DNA of 64,000 nt from Bacilli bacterium (GTDB lineage: Bacteria > Bacillota_I > Bacilli_A > RF39 > UBA660): positions 1,302,001-1,366,000 of the forward strand of contig CP091726.1 in assembly GCA_022009835.1 (NCBI GenBank), read 5' to 3'. A program made the translations under genes and the position numbers. This document shows, in pieces, positions 42,631-52,930 of the stretch. Every line of letters starts with the position of its first letter. Position 1 is the stretch's first letter. Under the pieces are notes generated by a model. The model worked only from the letters and a program-made list of their open reading frames with translations, ran no database searches and was not told where the DNA came from.

Positions 42631-43068
42631 GTATACAATAAGTTGTCCTTCTCTTAAGAAGATATTTTTTTATTTTTGGTTTTAATAAATTATTTAGATT
42701 GCTTTTTTTAAAATGTTATTTACTGATAGTAATGTATCATTATCTTTGGTAAAAGTAATACTTTATATCTTTTTTTGGGTACTAATATAGTGGTATTTGG
42801 ATAGATATAGTCTTCTACTTTCATTCCATTTAACATTGCTAATAAGTTATAGTCGGTATTATATTCTTTTGCAATACTATATAAAGTATCTCCCTTTTTT
42901 TATAGTGTAAATATTAAAATATTCTTTTAAAGTTGGTACAATAATATTAGTTCCTACTGCAAAAGTACTATTGGGATTTAGACTTTTTAATACTTCTGGT
43001 GATGTACCATACTTACTAGCAATTGTACTAATAGTATCGCCATTTATTATTTGATATAAATCATACAT
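42619..43068 (-). CDS. LysM-repeat protein (three LysM motifs)
   Basis: About 148 residues across indels at 42660-42760 and 42900. First LysM: YQIINGDTISTIASKYGTSPEVLKSLNP. Second: YTIKKGDTLYSIAKEYNTDYNLLAMLNG. Third, degenerate: NDTLLSVNNILK with FLREGQLIVYKDY. No signal peptide, so it resembles SafA/spore-coat LysM proteins placed on the outer side of a forespore, or a cytosolic form. ATG 43068 has GGAGGAATATT. Confidence 0.75.
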
Positions 43069-43103
43069 AATATTCCTCCTAGTATAGGATATGATATATA
43101 TCT

Positions 43104-44055
43104 TTATTTGTGAACTAATTCTCCTTTAGGACATCTATTTCCCCATGAATCGATTATTTTTTTATTTTTCATTACTTTAATTATTTCACAGTTATTAGAG
43201 CATCCTTGACACTCGATTCCTTTTGTTTCAAAGACTATGTCTTCAATGTCAAAAGAGAATGTTGTTTCTTCTTCGGCTTTGGATAATATTGCTACTCCTA
43301 GAGCTCCTGCTAGATGGGAAGATGGTGGCACATTAATATTATAACCGGTTATATCTTCAAAGGCTTTTACTACACCGATATTTTTAGACACTCCTCCTTG
43401 AAATACAATGGGTGGTTTTATTTTCTTACCTTTACCAACATTATTTAGGTAGTTATTTACTACTGCATAACATAAACCTGCTATTATATCTTCTTTTTTG
43501 TGACCTATTTGGGATTTATGAACTAAATCAGATTCGGCAAAGACAGTGCAACGAGCCGCTATTTTGGTGGGATTATCACTTGTTAGGGCTATTTTGCCAA
43601 AGTCTTCGATGGGAATACCTAGTCTTTTGGCTTGACTTGATAAGAAAGAACCAGTGCCAGCAGCACACAGGGTATTCATGGCATAATCTGTTACTACTCC
43701 GTTATCAATTAGTATTATTTTAGAATCTTGACCGCCTATTTCAAAAATCGTTTTTACATCTGGATAAATACTCATAGAACCTATAGCGTGAGCTGTTATT
43801 TCATTTTTGATTGTCGTTGCTCCAAGTAAAGTACCAATTAGTTTTCTGGCAGATCCGGTTGTTCCTACTCCTACTACTGTATATTCAGTTAGATCTATTT
43901 TGTTTTTTAATTCTTTTATTACTTTTTTTGGTAGCATTTATGGGATTACCTTCAGTATATAGATAACTATCCGCTAGTATATTATTATTTTCATTAATGA
44001 TTACTCCTTTTGTAGATATACTTCCAATGTCTATCCCTAGATATGCTTTTTTCAT
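43104..44055 (-). CDS. BadF/BcrA/HgdC-family acyl-CoA dehydratase activator-like ATPase
   Basis: About 316 residues. ASKHA ATPase: KAYLGIDIGSISTKGVI (phosphate 1), GVGTTGSARKLIGTLLGA, EIGGQDSKIILID, CAAGTGSFLSSQAKRLG with the 4Fe-4S-ligating Cys, AARCTVFAESDLVHK with the second, and VFQGGVSKNIGV. The extra C-terminal Cys cluster IECQGCSNNCEI plus NRCPKGE points to the CoA-activase/YjiL group. Normally followed by a DUF2229 partner; none is seen here. One indel near 43935. Role in this organism unknown. Confidence 0.85.
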
Positions 44056-44091
44056 ATTTTTTCACCTCAAATTAATTATATGTAATTGTAA

Positions 44092-44119
44092 TAAAAAAAA
44101 ATGTCGAATATTTGGACAT
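44092..44119 (-). terminator. Terminator after dCMP deaminase
   Basis: ATGTC / GACAT stem followed by T9 on the minus strand. Confidence 0.6.
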
Positions 44120-44122
44120 CTT

Positions 44123-44596
44123 CTATTTTTTTAAACATTTATATTTAACATTACAAGCATCAAACATTTTTTTAGAAGCGATTACTTCTTTAGTATCTTT
44201 ATATTTATCTTCTAGATAGTATACTTCTTTTATTCCCACTTGAATTATTTCTTTAGCACATTCATTACATGGGAATAAGGCTACATATAGTTTGGCTCCT
44301 TCTAAATCTTTATTACTTCCACGATAATTTAGAATGGCATTTCTTTCTGCATGGACTACATATAAATACTTTGTTTCTAATGGATCTCCTTCTCTATCCC
44401 ACGGAAAGCATGTATCTTCATAACCATTAGGAGTTCCGTTATACCCTACTGATAATATTCTATTATCTTTGCTTACGACACAGGCTCCTACTTGGGTATT
44501 GGGATCTTTACTTCTCTTCGATGCTAAAAGGGCTACTCCCATAAAAAAGTCATCCCATGATAAATAATCTTTTCTTTGCTTATTTATTTCTTCCAT
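44123..44596 (-). CDS. comEB: dCMP deaminase (ComEB-type)
   Basis: 157 residues, intact. Zinc site HAERNAI with the catalytic Glu, and PCNECAKEIIQ with two Cys ligands. Other marks: DPNTQVGACVV and SVGYNGTPNGYED, the dCMP-type nucleotide site, rather than CDD. Deaminates dCMP to dUMP for dTMP synthesis. ATG 44596 after GAGAGGTAATT. The comEB symbol follows the Bacillus homolog; competence is not implied. Confidence 0.92.
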   Translation of the reverse strand: MEEINKQRKDYLSWDDFFMGVALLASKRSKDPNTQVGACVVSKDNRILSVGYNGTPNGYEDTCFPWDREGDPLETKYLYVVHAERNAILNYRGSNKDLEGAKLYVALFPCNECAKEIIQVGIKEVYYLEDKYKDTKEVIASKKMFDACNVKYKCLKK

Positions 44597-44723
44597 AATT
44601 ACCTCTCATTCATTAATAATTATATCATTTATATTTTTACATTTTTCTAGTATATTTATAATTATTTTTATATTGTAGATTATTTTTGTCAATAACTGAT
44701 ATAATATTATGGAAGGTGATACC

Positions 44724-45417
44724 ATGAAAAAAAGAAAATAATTAATACTTTAAAAAGTATTGGGCTAATTTTATTAATTTTAACATTTACTTCATTTATG
44801 TTTGTTTTTATTGAATATTGATGTTAATTCTATATCGGATGTTAAATATTTATTTTATTTATCTATTTTTTTGATTTATTACTTTTTAATAATTTATTTC
44901 TTTATATATAAGGATACTCTTATTAAGGACTTTAAGAAATATTTTAGTGATTTTAATAAAAATTTTGAATTATCATTTAAGTATTGGCTTGTAGGATTTG
45001 GTATTATGGTTATTAGTAATTTAATTTTAACTTATGTATTAAAAATGACTACTGCTGGTAATGAAGAGGTTGTTAGAGGATATATTGATACTGCCCCTCT
45101 TTTGATGATTTTTTGTACTTGTATATATGCTCCAGTATGTGAAGAATTGACTTTTAGAAAGAGTATTAGGGATGTTATTGATAATAAGTATTTATATGTA
45201 TTAGTTAGTGGTCTTATATTTGGTTTACTTCATGTTATTGGCTTTATTAGTACTCCTTTAGATTTATTATATTTAATTCCTTATGGTTCTCTTGGTATTG
45301 TTTTTTTGCTTTTATTATATTATAGAACTAATAATATTTTTTCTTCAATTACAATACATGCTATGCACAATGCTTTATCAGTATTAGTATATCTTTTTAT
45401 TAGGAGGTCTTGTATGA
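44724..45417 (+). CDS. CPBP-family intramembrane metalloprotease
   Basis: About 230 residues with six or more membrane segments. Abi/CPBP motifs: CEELTFRKSIRD (EE-x3-R), LIFGLLHVIGF (first His) and TIHAMHNALSV (second His-x3-N). Frames change at 44738-44800. In the read frame it runs to 45443, but removing one T near 45396 gives LFLLGGLV and a TGA overlapping the next gene's ATG as ATGA, the more natural end. May process prenylated or peptide substrates in the membrane; target unknown. Confidence 0.82.
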
Positions 45418-46259
45418 AAAAAATTGTTAGATTTTTTTCTTAATAATATTTTTTTGTTAATAACTATAACTATAATATATGCTAGATATGGTGGAACTAG
45501 TGGATTAATAACTAAGGAATATAAGATTGAATCTTCTCTTATTGGTGAGGACTTTGATGGTTTAAAGGTTGTTCATTTTAGTGATTTACATTATTTAAGA
45601 GTTACTAATAATGATAAATTAAAAGAGATTGTTGATGAAATTAATCTTATTAAGCCTGATATTGTTTTCTTTACTGGTGATTTAATTGATAAGGATTTTA
45701 CTCTTACTGATAAGGATAAGGATGATTTAATTAATGGATTATCTTCGATTAAAGCAAAATATGGTAAATATGCTGTACTTGGTAATCATGATTATGTTAA
45801 AAAAATATAGAAATATTTAAAAGATATTTATTCTAATAGTAATTTTTAATCTACTTCAAAATAGTTATGATATTATTTATAGTAGTAATAATGATAAGTT
45901 ATTTATTGGTGGCGTAGATAATTATAGTTATAATGAGGCTGATATTAATAAGGTAATGGAATACTTTAATGATAATAGTGATATTTCTTATAAGATAATA
46001 TTAGTTCATGAGCCTGATTATATTGATAATATTTTTAACTAGTTACAATGTTAATCTTGTACTAGCAGGTCATTCTCATAATGGTCAAATAAATATTCCA
46101 TATATTAAAAACTTTTTCTTGCCTTATGGTAGTAGAAAGTATTATGAAAATTATTATAAGGTTAATGATACTGATTTATATATATCTAGTGGTATTGGTG
46201 AATCTTCAGTTAATTTTAGATTATTTAATAAACCTTCAATTAATTTTTTTATAGAATAA
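45414..46259 (+). CDS. Calcineurin-like metallophosphoesterase
   Basis: About 280 residues. An N-terminal membrane segment, then the metal motifs in order: HFSDLHYLR, FTGDLIDKDF, LGNHDYV, ILVHEPDY and AGHSHNGQINIPY. This is the YkuE/LpxH-like group that often acts on phospholipid or lipid pyrophosphate substrates. ATG 45414 with AGGAGG in front. Indels at 45425, 45805 and 46035. Coupled with the CPBP gene by overlap. Confidence 0.85.
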
Positions 46260-46292
46260 ATAGACTAGGACAACCTTCCTAATCTATTTTTT
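46257..46292 (+). terminator. Terminator after the metallophosphoesterase gene
   Basis: ATAGACTAGG / CCTAATCTAT stem followed by T6, overlapping the stop codon. Confidence 0.75.
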
Positions 46293-46297
46293 ATTGT

Positions 46298-46370
46298 ATG
46301 ATTGTTTATGAGGAAGACCTTAGGCTTACTCATACCCCGAAAGACTATAGGCTGAAGGGGAAAAGAAAAA
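46298..46370. repeat. Dispersed twin-hairpin element, copy C
   Basis: Two hairpins: TATGAG/CTCATA with an inner AAG-CC/GG-CTT stem and TTA loop, then CCCC/GGGG around AAGACTATAGGCTGAA. Compared with copy B the CC-C-C closure changes to CCCC/GGGG and the inner stem changes to CC/GG, keeping pairing. It sits 20 nt past the mraY stop. Confidence 0.65.
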
Positions 46371-46390
46371 TAAGACTACTTTATGTAATC

Positions 46391-47383
46391 TTATAACCAT
46401 ACTCCATATATTAATGCACATAGACTTAAGATAAAGCCTACAATCCAGAATAATTTAACTATATCGTTTTCACGCCATCCTAATCTTTCAAAATGGTGAT
46501 GTATTGGTGTCATTAGAAATACTCTTCTTTTTAATAATACTACAGAGGCTATTTGAATTATAACAGTTAGTGTTTCTATAACAAATACTCCACCAATAAC
46601 TGCTAGTGAAAGTTCATGGGATGTTAGAATTGCTATAGTGGCCATGGTAGCTCCTAAGGTTAAACTTCCGGTATCTCCCATAAATACTTTAGCTGGGTTA
46701 GTATTATAAACAAGAAAGCCCATTATACTTCCCATAAGGATAAAGCAAAATATTCCCATATCGGTATTTCCTTCAATCCACCAACTACCCATAGCTATTA
46801 GTCCAAAGGCTAAAAAGGCAATTGCAGATAATCCTCCGGCTAGACCATCTAGACCATCAGTTAAGTTGACAGCATTCGAGGTTCCTACTAATAAGAAGAG
46901 AATAAATACTCCATAAAACCAACCTAAGTTCCATTCGATACCTAATGCAGATATTCTTAAATATGAATCTCCAGCCGTGTATTCTCTAAATAGAATATAG
47001 AATATTAAGGCTACTATAAGCTGAAGGAATAATTTTTGAAATTGAGTTAGTCCTTTATTACTTTTTCTTCGAAGACTGATAAAGTCATCTAGAAAACCTA
47101 TTAGTCCATAAGCAATAAAGACAAATAATACAATTACTAGGTTAACAGAATATTCTATTTTCCCAGTTAATAAGAGGAACAATGTTATTGCAAAAGTGGG
47201 AATAATAAAGATTAGTCCTCCCATAGTAGGTGTTCCTGCTTTACTACGGTGTGCTTCAACATATATGTTAATGTTTTGCCCGGCTTTTAATTTTTTTAGG
47301 AACGGTATTATTATAAGGCCGAAGATAGTGGCTGATATAAATCCTAACATTAAAGCAAATAATGATTTAGTAAGTGTTAACAT
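46391..47383 (-). CDS. mraY: Phospho-N-acetylmuramoyl-pentapeptide-transferase
   Basis: 330 residues, intact, with ten hydrophobic segments. Motifs: GTPTMGGLIF, GFLDDFISLRRKSNKGL, NLTDGLDGLAGG, NTNPAKVFMGDTGSL, and the end MTPIHHHFERLGWRENDIV. Transfers phospho-MurNAc-pentapeptide to undecaprenyl phosphate, forming lipid I. ATG 47383 after AAAGGAGTGGG. Upstream a kinase-like gene and a PBP stand where murF/murE would be in the classic dcw cluster, so the cluster is rearranged. Confidence 0.97.
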   Translation of the reverse strand: MLTLTKSLFALMLGFISATIFGLIIIPFLKKLKAGQNINIYVEAHRSKAGTPTMGGLIFIIPTFAITLFLLLTGKIEYSVNLVIVLFVFIAYGLIGFLDDFISLRRKSNKGLTQFQKLFLQLIVALIFYILFREYTAGDSYLRISALGIEWNLGWFYGVFILFLLVGTSNAVNLTDGLDGLAGGLSAIAFLAFGLIAMGSWWIEGNTDMGIFCFILMGSIMGFLVYNTNPAKVFMGDTGSLTLGATMATIAILTSHELSLAVIGGVFVIETLTVIIQIASVVLLKRRVFLMTPIHHHFERLGWRENDIVKLFWIVGFILSLCALIYGVWL

Positions 47384-47472
47384 TATCCCACTCCTTTTCT
47401 AGATATATTATATCATATTTAATATTAAATAAATATATCTTTTATTTTACTTTACATTGTTTTTGTAAAGTT

Positions 47473-48307
47473 TTATTTTTGATATAGTTTTCTTGCTTTA
47501 GCTATTTGTTTTGATGATAAGGTATCTAGATAATTGACTGGATTAACATTTGGGGCTCCTATTACGATTTTTCTCAAAAGCTTTCTATTAATTCTTTATT
47601 TACTTCTATATCATCTAGATAATTAATAAAACGATAAAATTCTTCTATACTTAATCTATCTACCCTTCCATCATATAGGTAATTTAGAATCATTATTATG
47701 TAGCAATAGATATCTGTTTCTTCTGTTACTTTGTAATCTGCTATTCGATCTGGTTCATCTAGTAATGAGTATTTTATTTCATTATAGCGAAGTAATGATG
47801 TCGTTGTTAGATATCTTCCTGGGAATGATTTGTTATCTGCTATTTTACAACTATCTAAATCAGCAACAAATATTTCTTGTTTTTCAGTATCTACTAGAAA
47901 ATTATCTTCATGAATATCACCAATATAGAAGTCTTTTAGTTCAGTATACTTTTTAAGTAATTTATTTTTTCTTCATAAGTTATAGTTGGCTCGTTTAAAA
48001 TAATGCTTAAATTAGTTCCTTTAATATATTTCATGGTAAAGGCTTCTATTTGTTTATTGATTGATACTAGTACTTCTGGTACGATGAAATTACTTGGTAT
48101 ATTGTCTTTATTGGAATTTAGTGCTTCAATGGTATATAGTTTGTTAGCAAAAATTATTCCATTAGTTCGATATAGTTTTTTGAGTAATTTTTCTTTTCCA
48201 TAGTAATTATATTTAAATAGTTCACATTCTGTACTGGTTACACCTTTTGGTAATATTAATGGTTCTAGGCTATTTAATTTGGTTTTAGACATATTAATTA
48301 TTTGCAT
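47473..48307 (-). CDS. Kinase-like (protein kinase/APH fold) protein
   Basis: About 277 residues. LYTIEALNSNKDNIPSNFIVPEVLVSIN and AFTMKYIKGTNLSIIL form an N-lobe with hinge; the C-lobe has FYIGDIHEDNFLV (HxDN-like catalytic loop) and IFVADLDSCKI (D of the metal loop). The Lys of the N-lobe is not clearly identified. Substrate unknown. Frames change at 47575 and 47955. Between a PBP and mraY, so perhaps linked to wall synthesis. Start 48307 after AAGGGGGAAG. Confidence 0.65.
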
Positions 48308-48378
48308 AATATCTTCCCCCTTAAATATTGGTGATATTATAGCACAAATGTTCTAAAAATGCAAATTGCGATAGTCTT

Positions 48379-50287
48379 TTATCCTAGATATAATCTGATA
48401 CTTGAATATTCTGGTAGTCTAGTTCCCGCTGCTGGCGACTGATTTATGATTGTTGTCCCACTACCACTATATTCAATGGTAAAGTTTTTTAGTTGAGATG
48501 AGGCTTCTTTTTTTGTAAGACCTATGACATTAGGAACTGTATAATATTTGGTATCATACCATTGATATTTTTTTTCGGTTCCTCCTTCTTGTTTAGGAAT
48601 ATTTAATGCTACTATAGCATCTTCCATAATATTTTTTACAATTGGTGCTGATACTGTACCTCCATACTGTGTTATTCCTTTGGGGTTATCAATAGCTAGA
48701 TATACTACTACTTTTGGATCGTTAGCGGGGAGAAAGCCAATAAAGGATACGATATAATTTCCATGCATATATACTCCATTATTTACTTTTTGGGCAGTGC
48801 CTGTTTTACCTCCAACACGATAACCATCAATATAGGCATTTCTTCCGGTACCTAATGATACAACAGATTCTAGGGTCATTCTTATTTGCTCACTGGTTTC
48901 CTTGGTAACGATATTTTCTCTTGTGATAGTTGGAGTATATTCTTTTATTATTTGACCAGTTTCTTTCTCTGCTACTCTTTTTACGATATATGGTTTATAG
49001 AGGGTACCTCCGTTGATAGCGGCAGATACAGCCGCTACTTGCTGAAGTGCTGTTACACTTACTCCTTGGCCAAATGAAGTAGTAGCTAGTTCTACCGGTC
49101 CTACTTTAGATAAGGAAAAGAGAATTCCTGAGGCCTCTCCATTTAAATCGATACCTGTCTTTTTACCATAACCAAACTTGTTAATATAATCAAAGAGTGT
49201 TTCTTTGCCTAATCTTCTTCCTAATTCAACAAAACCTGGATTACATGAATTTTGTACTACTTCAAGAAAAGTTTGAGAACCATGGCCACCAGCCTTCCAA
49301 CATTTTATTCTTGCTCCATCTACATTTACTGAACCACCATCATAAAAGGTATCTTTTAATAAATCCACTTTACCTTCGTTGACCGCTGCTGATACTGTTA
49401 GTATTTTGAAAGTACTTCCTGGTTCATAACTTGCCCATATTGCCATATTTCTATTTATGGTTTCAGTACTATATTCTTTATAGTTATTAGGATTAAAATT
49501 AGGTCTGGAACTCATTCCTAGTATTTCACCGGTATTTGGATCCATGGCTATAGCCCAAGCTCCTTCAGGGTTATATTTGGTAACTACATTATCTAATTCT
49601 CTTTCTATTGATGATTGAATTTGATAGTTGACTGTTAAATAAATATCAAGTCCATCATCTGGTTCAACATAAACAGAGTTTCTTTCTAGGGTATTGCCTT
49701 TGGCATCAGAAAAATACTGAATTGATCCATATTCTCCTGTTAAAATTTCATCATATTGTAGTTCTAGTCCACTTAATCCTTGATTGTCAATACCAACATA
49801 ACCTAAAACATGTGATAACATTTCACTATGTGGATAATATCTTTTTGATTCTTTTAAGAGATATACTCCGTCAAAATGAAAACTATTTATTTGATCTGCT
49901 AGTTCATAGGAAAGTCTTCGTCCTTCAGGATGTACTCTTTCCATCATTGTTTTTTTATAGATATGTTTTTCAATATCTTCTTTTGATACCCCTAATACAG
50001 CACTTATTTTTTCCGCTACTAGAGATTTATCTTCTATTTGATTGGGTATGAATACTAATGATGTCGTTGTGACATTTCCCGCTAGTAGTTCTTTATCTAT
50101 GGTATATATTTTTCCTCGATCGGCTTCTATTGGAAGATTTCTACTCCAAAGACTACTAGCTAATGTGTTTAATTTTTTATATTGTATTACTTCTATATAA
50201 AAATACTTTACTAATTATTATTATAAATATTAATACAACGATAAGTAAGACTATCTTTATTCTTTTATGTATGTTTTTATTAAACAC
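48379..50287 (-). CDS. Class B penicillin-binding protein (FtsI/SpoVD type) with PASTA domain
   Basis: About 635 residues. N-terminal membrane segment, PBP dimerisation domain (EADRGKIYTIDKELL, RVHPEGRRLSYELA), then the transpeptidase: STFK in YEPGSTFKI, the SxN in VQNSCNPGFVE, KTG in GGKTGTAQKV. C-terminal single PASTA domain PNVIGLTKKEASSQLKNF. Either the division PBP or SpoVD, which makes spore cortex; single PASTA fits SpoVD. GTG at 50287, because GGTGATATT precedes it and no ATG fits. Frame change at 49960-50200. Start region is folded into a hairpin (see 50288-50325). Confidence 0.9.
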
Positions 50288-50325
50288 AATATCACCCTAC
50301 TTAAGTGTATTCGTAAGGTGATATT
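50288..50325 (-). promoter_or_regulatory. Hairpin covering the PBP ribosome site
   Basis: 13-bp stem (one T-G wobble) with a 12-nt loop: minus-strand AATATCACCTTAC pairs GTAGGGTGATATT. The 3' arm contains the Shine-Dalgarno GGTGAT and ends next to the GTG start. No T run follows, so a translation-controlling hairpin is more likely than a terminator for gap. Confidence 0.55.
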
Positions 50326-50338
50326 TTTAATTACATTA

Positions 50339-51337
50339 TTATCTTTCTAATAGTTTTTTAGCCGTTCTAACCATTTGAGCAGAGTAGCCCATTTCGTTAT
50401 CATACCAAGCTATGACTTTAACCATTTGCTTACCATCATGTTCTACTAATTTAGTAAGTGATAGGTCTACTAATGCACCACAAGTTGTGCCAATTACATC
50501 TGATGATACTATTGGTTCAGTGGTAGTCATTAATGTTTCACTTTCTTTATTTATAAAGGCACTGTTTATTTCTTCAACTGTTACTTTTTCAGTAAGTTCT
50601 AACGATAAATCTATTAGACTTCCATCTGATATTGGTACTCTTATTGCTCCTCCACTTAACTTGCCATCTAGGCTAGGTATTACTTTTCCAATAGCAGTAG
50701 CGGCTCCAGTAGAAGTTGGTACCATATTCATTGCACAGGCTCTGCCTCTTCTTTCTCTTATTCCTTTTTTATGAGAAACATCTAATGTTACTTGATCGTT
50801 GGTATAGGCATGAATTGTAGTCATAAATCCTCTTTCTATGCCAAAATTATCATCAATAATTTTAAGTACTGGTGCTAAACAATTAGTAGTACATGAAGCT
50901 GCTGATACAATTTTATCAGTATCATCTAATATATCATCATTTACATTATATACTATTGTTTTCATGTCTCCTTTACCTGGAGCACTAATTAGTACTTTTT
51001 TAGCACCCGCTAGTACATGTTTCAAGGCGTCTTCTTCTTTAGTAAATTTTCCAGTACATTCAAATACTAAATCTATTCCAAGTTCTTTCCATGGTAGATT
51101 ACTAGGGTCTGTTTCACTAAATACTTTTGTTTTTTTATTATTTACAATTATTCCTTCATTATCAAAGGTAATGTTTTTGTTATATGTTCTATGATTAGTA
51201 TCATATTTAAGTAAATAAGCAAGTTCTTCACTACTTGATAAGTCATTTATGGCTACTATATCAAAGAAATTATCTTCACTCATTATTCTATATACTAATC
51301 TACCTATTCTTCCAAAACCATTTATTGCTATTCTCAT
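50339..51337 (-). CDS. gap: Glyceraldehyde-3-phosphate dehydrogenase, type I
   Basis: 332 residues, intact. INGFGRIGRLVYR (NAD fold), SAASCTTNCLAPV with the catalytic Cys, HAYTNDQVTLD (the catalytic His region is HAYT), RRGRACAMNMVPTSTGAA and AWYDNEMGYSAQMVR. Asp after NDLS suggests NAD, not NADP. Glycolytic. Start at 51337 after AGGAGATGAT. No pgk or tpi neighbour. No CcpA or CggR site was seen. Confidence 0.97.
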   Translation of the reverse strand: MRIAINGFGRIGRLVYRIMSEDNFFDIVAINDLSSSEELAYLLKYDTNHRTYNKNITFDNEGIIVNNKKTKVFSETDPSNLPWKELGIDLVFECTGKFTKEEDALKHVLAGAKKVLISAPGKGDMKTIVYNVNDDILDDTDKIVSAASCTTNCLAPVLKIIDDNFGIERGFMTTIHAYTNDQVTLDVSHKKGIRERRGRACAMNMVPTSTGAATAIGKVIPSLDGKLSGGAIRVPISDGSLIDLSLELTEKVTVEEINSAFINKESETLMTTTEPIVSSDVIGTTCGALVDLSLTKLVEHDGKQMVKVIAWYDNEMGYSAQMVRTAKKLLER

Positions 51338-51439
51338 TTTATCATCTCCTATGTATATTATAATTCATTTTATTTAAAATATAAAAATGTTTTTTTATTA
51401 CTTGACATATTTTTTTACTTTCTTTGATATATAGTTATG

Positions 51440-51535
51440 GCTTATATATAGTTAATACGGTTGGTATATTAGTTTTAGACCATAGGCTAAAACTAACACA
51501 GCAAGACTTTGGCTTGGTGTGAACATAAGAAAAAA
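51440..51535. repeat. Distant relative of the twin-hairpin element, copy D
   Basis: First hairpin TTAGTTTTAGACC-ata-GGCTAAAACTAA at 51469-51496, second CACA-g-CAAGA...CTTG-g-TGTG at 51497-51521. Each hairpin has the AGAC/GGCT core of copies B and C, with an A-rich tail after. It lies just 3' of gpr. A plus-strand TTGACA at 51402-51407 lies upstream, so its strand of transcription is open. Confidence 0.45.
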
Positions 51536-51539
51536 ATTA

Positions 51540-52548
51540 TTATATATCATGCAAGCATTTATTTATACCATTGCCAATAATTGTCGATAATTTATCAATA
51601 ACAAAATCTATTTCTTTAGGTGTTACGATAAAATTATAATTAACCGATGTTAATACTTCATTTATAAGATTCTTTTGCTCAGTATCTGATAGTTCCCCAA
51701 TTACTCCTAGTACATCTTTTTTTTTTTGGAGATAAATCACGATCTTTTTATTTTGTTTAAGTAATTATTCCTAGTAAAGATTAATTTATTTTTTTATCTT
51801 GATTATCTTTTTAGATAAGAAATATGTTTGAATAAATAATTTATAGTATCATATACAATAACAGAGGCTTCTACTACAGTTGGTACTCCTACTGCTACTA
51901 CTGGTATACCAATGGTCTTAAGACTTATTTCTTTTCGCATATTACCTACTCCACTACCGGGATGAATGCCTGTATCAGTGATTTGGATACTTTTATTTAC
52001 TCTTTCAATAGATCCTGCTGCTAGGGCATCAATAACTATAACTAGTTCTGGTTTAATTTCCATCGTTAAGGCTTTGATGTAATCACTTGTTTCAATACCT
52101 GTATCAGCCATGACTCCTGGGCAAAAACTTGATACTTCCCTGATACCACTACTTACTTCTTCACCTAATAGAAATAGATGTCTAGTTATTATTAGTTTTT
52201 CTATTGTTTGTGGTCCAAGGCTATCTGGTGTACTTTTAGCGTTACCTAGCCCAATAACAAGAATATTATTTTTATTTCCAATATATTCTTTCAATACTGA
52301 TATTAATACTTCTTCAATTTTACTAGCATTAGTACTATCCGTTGCATCTTCAAATAATATAGTAGTATACTTACCTTTTTTTCTTTATTTAATAGGCTAC
52401 TACTTTTATCATCAACATTAACACTAGTTACTAGTATTCCATCGTGGTTTTCAGTTATGGTATCTATTTTATTGTTATTATTTTCAATGCTTTCTAATAT
52501 TAAATCTGTTCTGATATTATACTTATTTAGGTCAATTTCATGTTTCAT
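51540..52548 (-). CDS. gpr: Spore germination protease GPR
   Basis: About 335 residues. A25-family endopeptidase that degrades small acid-soluble spore proteins. Marks: MKHEIDLNKYNIRTDLILES (pro-region ends at the usual TDL), VTSVNVDDKSS, VIGLGNAKSTPDSLGPQTIEKL, LCPGVMADTG-type SSFCPGVMADTGIETSD, IVIDALAAGSIERVNKSIQITDTGIHPGSGVGNMRKEIS, VPTVVEASVIV, and the C-terminal VTPKEIDFVIDKLSTIIGNG. Indels at 52370, 51720-51810. I choose ATG 52548 with GGTGAGTAAT before it. Strong evidence for endospores. Confidence 0.93.
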
Positions 52549-52607
52549 ATTACTCACCAGTAATATTTTTTTAACAAAAAACGCCGAAAATATTTGCTTT
52601 TTTCTTA

Positions 52608-52636
52608 TTTTTTTGGTAGAATTATAATTAGTTTTG
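52608..52636 (+). promoter_or_regulatory. rpsT promoter
   Basis: TTGCTT, 17 nt with T run, TAGAAT, then GAAGGAGATG before ATG 52656. Confidence 0.45.
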
Positions 52637-52655
52637 GAAGGAGATGAATTTTTTT

Positions 52656-52930
52656 ATGGCAAATGTTAAAAATGCAAAGAAAAAGATTATTCAAATAAGA
52701 AAAACAACTTTAGCACATCAACAATTGAAGTCTACTGTTAAAAAAATGCTATTAAAAGAAACTGATAAGGCTGTTTTTAGCAGGCAATAAGGAACTTGCT
52801 GATAAGAGTTTAAAGAAAGCTATTAAGGCTTTAGACAATGCTAAGGTTAAAGGTTTAGTTCATAAAAATAAGGTTGATAGAGAGAAATCAAGATTAACTA
52901 AAAAAGTAAATACTATGGAAGTAAAAATAA
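52656..52930 (+). CDS. rpsT: 30S ribosomal protein S20
   Basis: About 88 residues, normal length. MANVKNAKKKIIQIRKTTLAHQQLKS, then KSLKKAIKALDNAKVKGLVHKNKVDREKSRLTKKVN, the S20 helices with their many Lys. One indel at 52778 and one in the final A run, which if corrected gives GTA AAA TAA as the end inside the terminator. Divergent from gpr, as in Bacillus where gpr and rpsT are neighbours. Confidence 0.95.

Noticed and set aside
52656..52930. Programmed ribosomal frameshifting at T/A runs in rpsT and others
   Set aside because: It would have to act in dozens of unrelated essential genes with no shared slippery heptamer or downstream structure.
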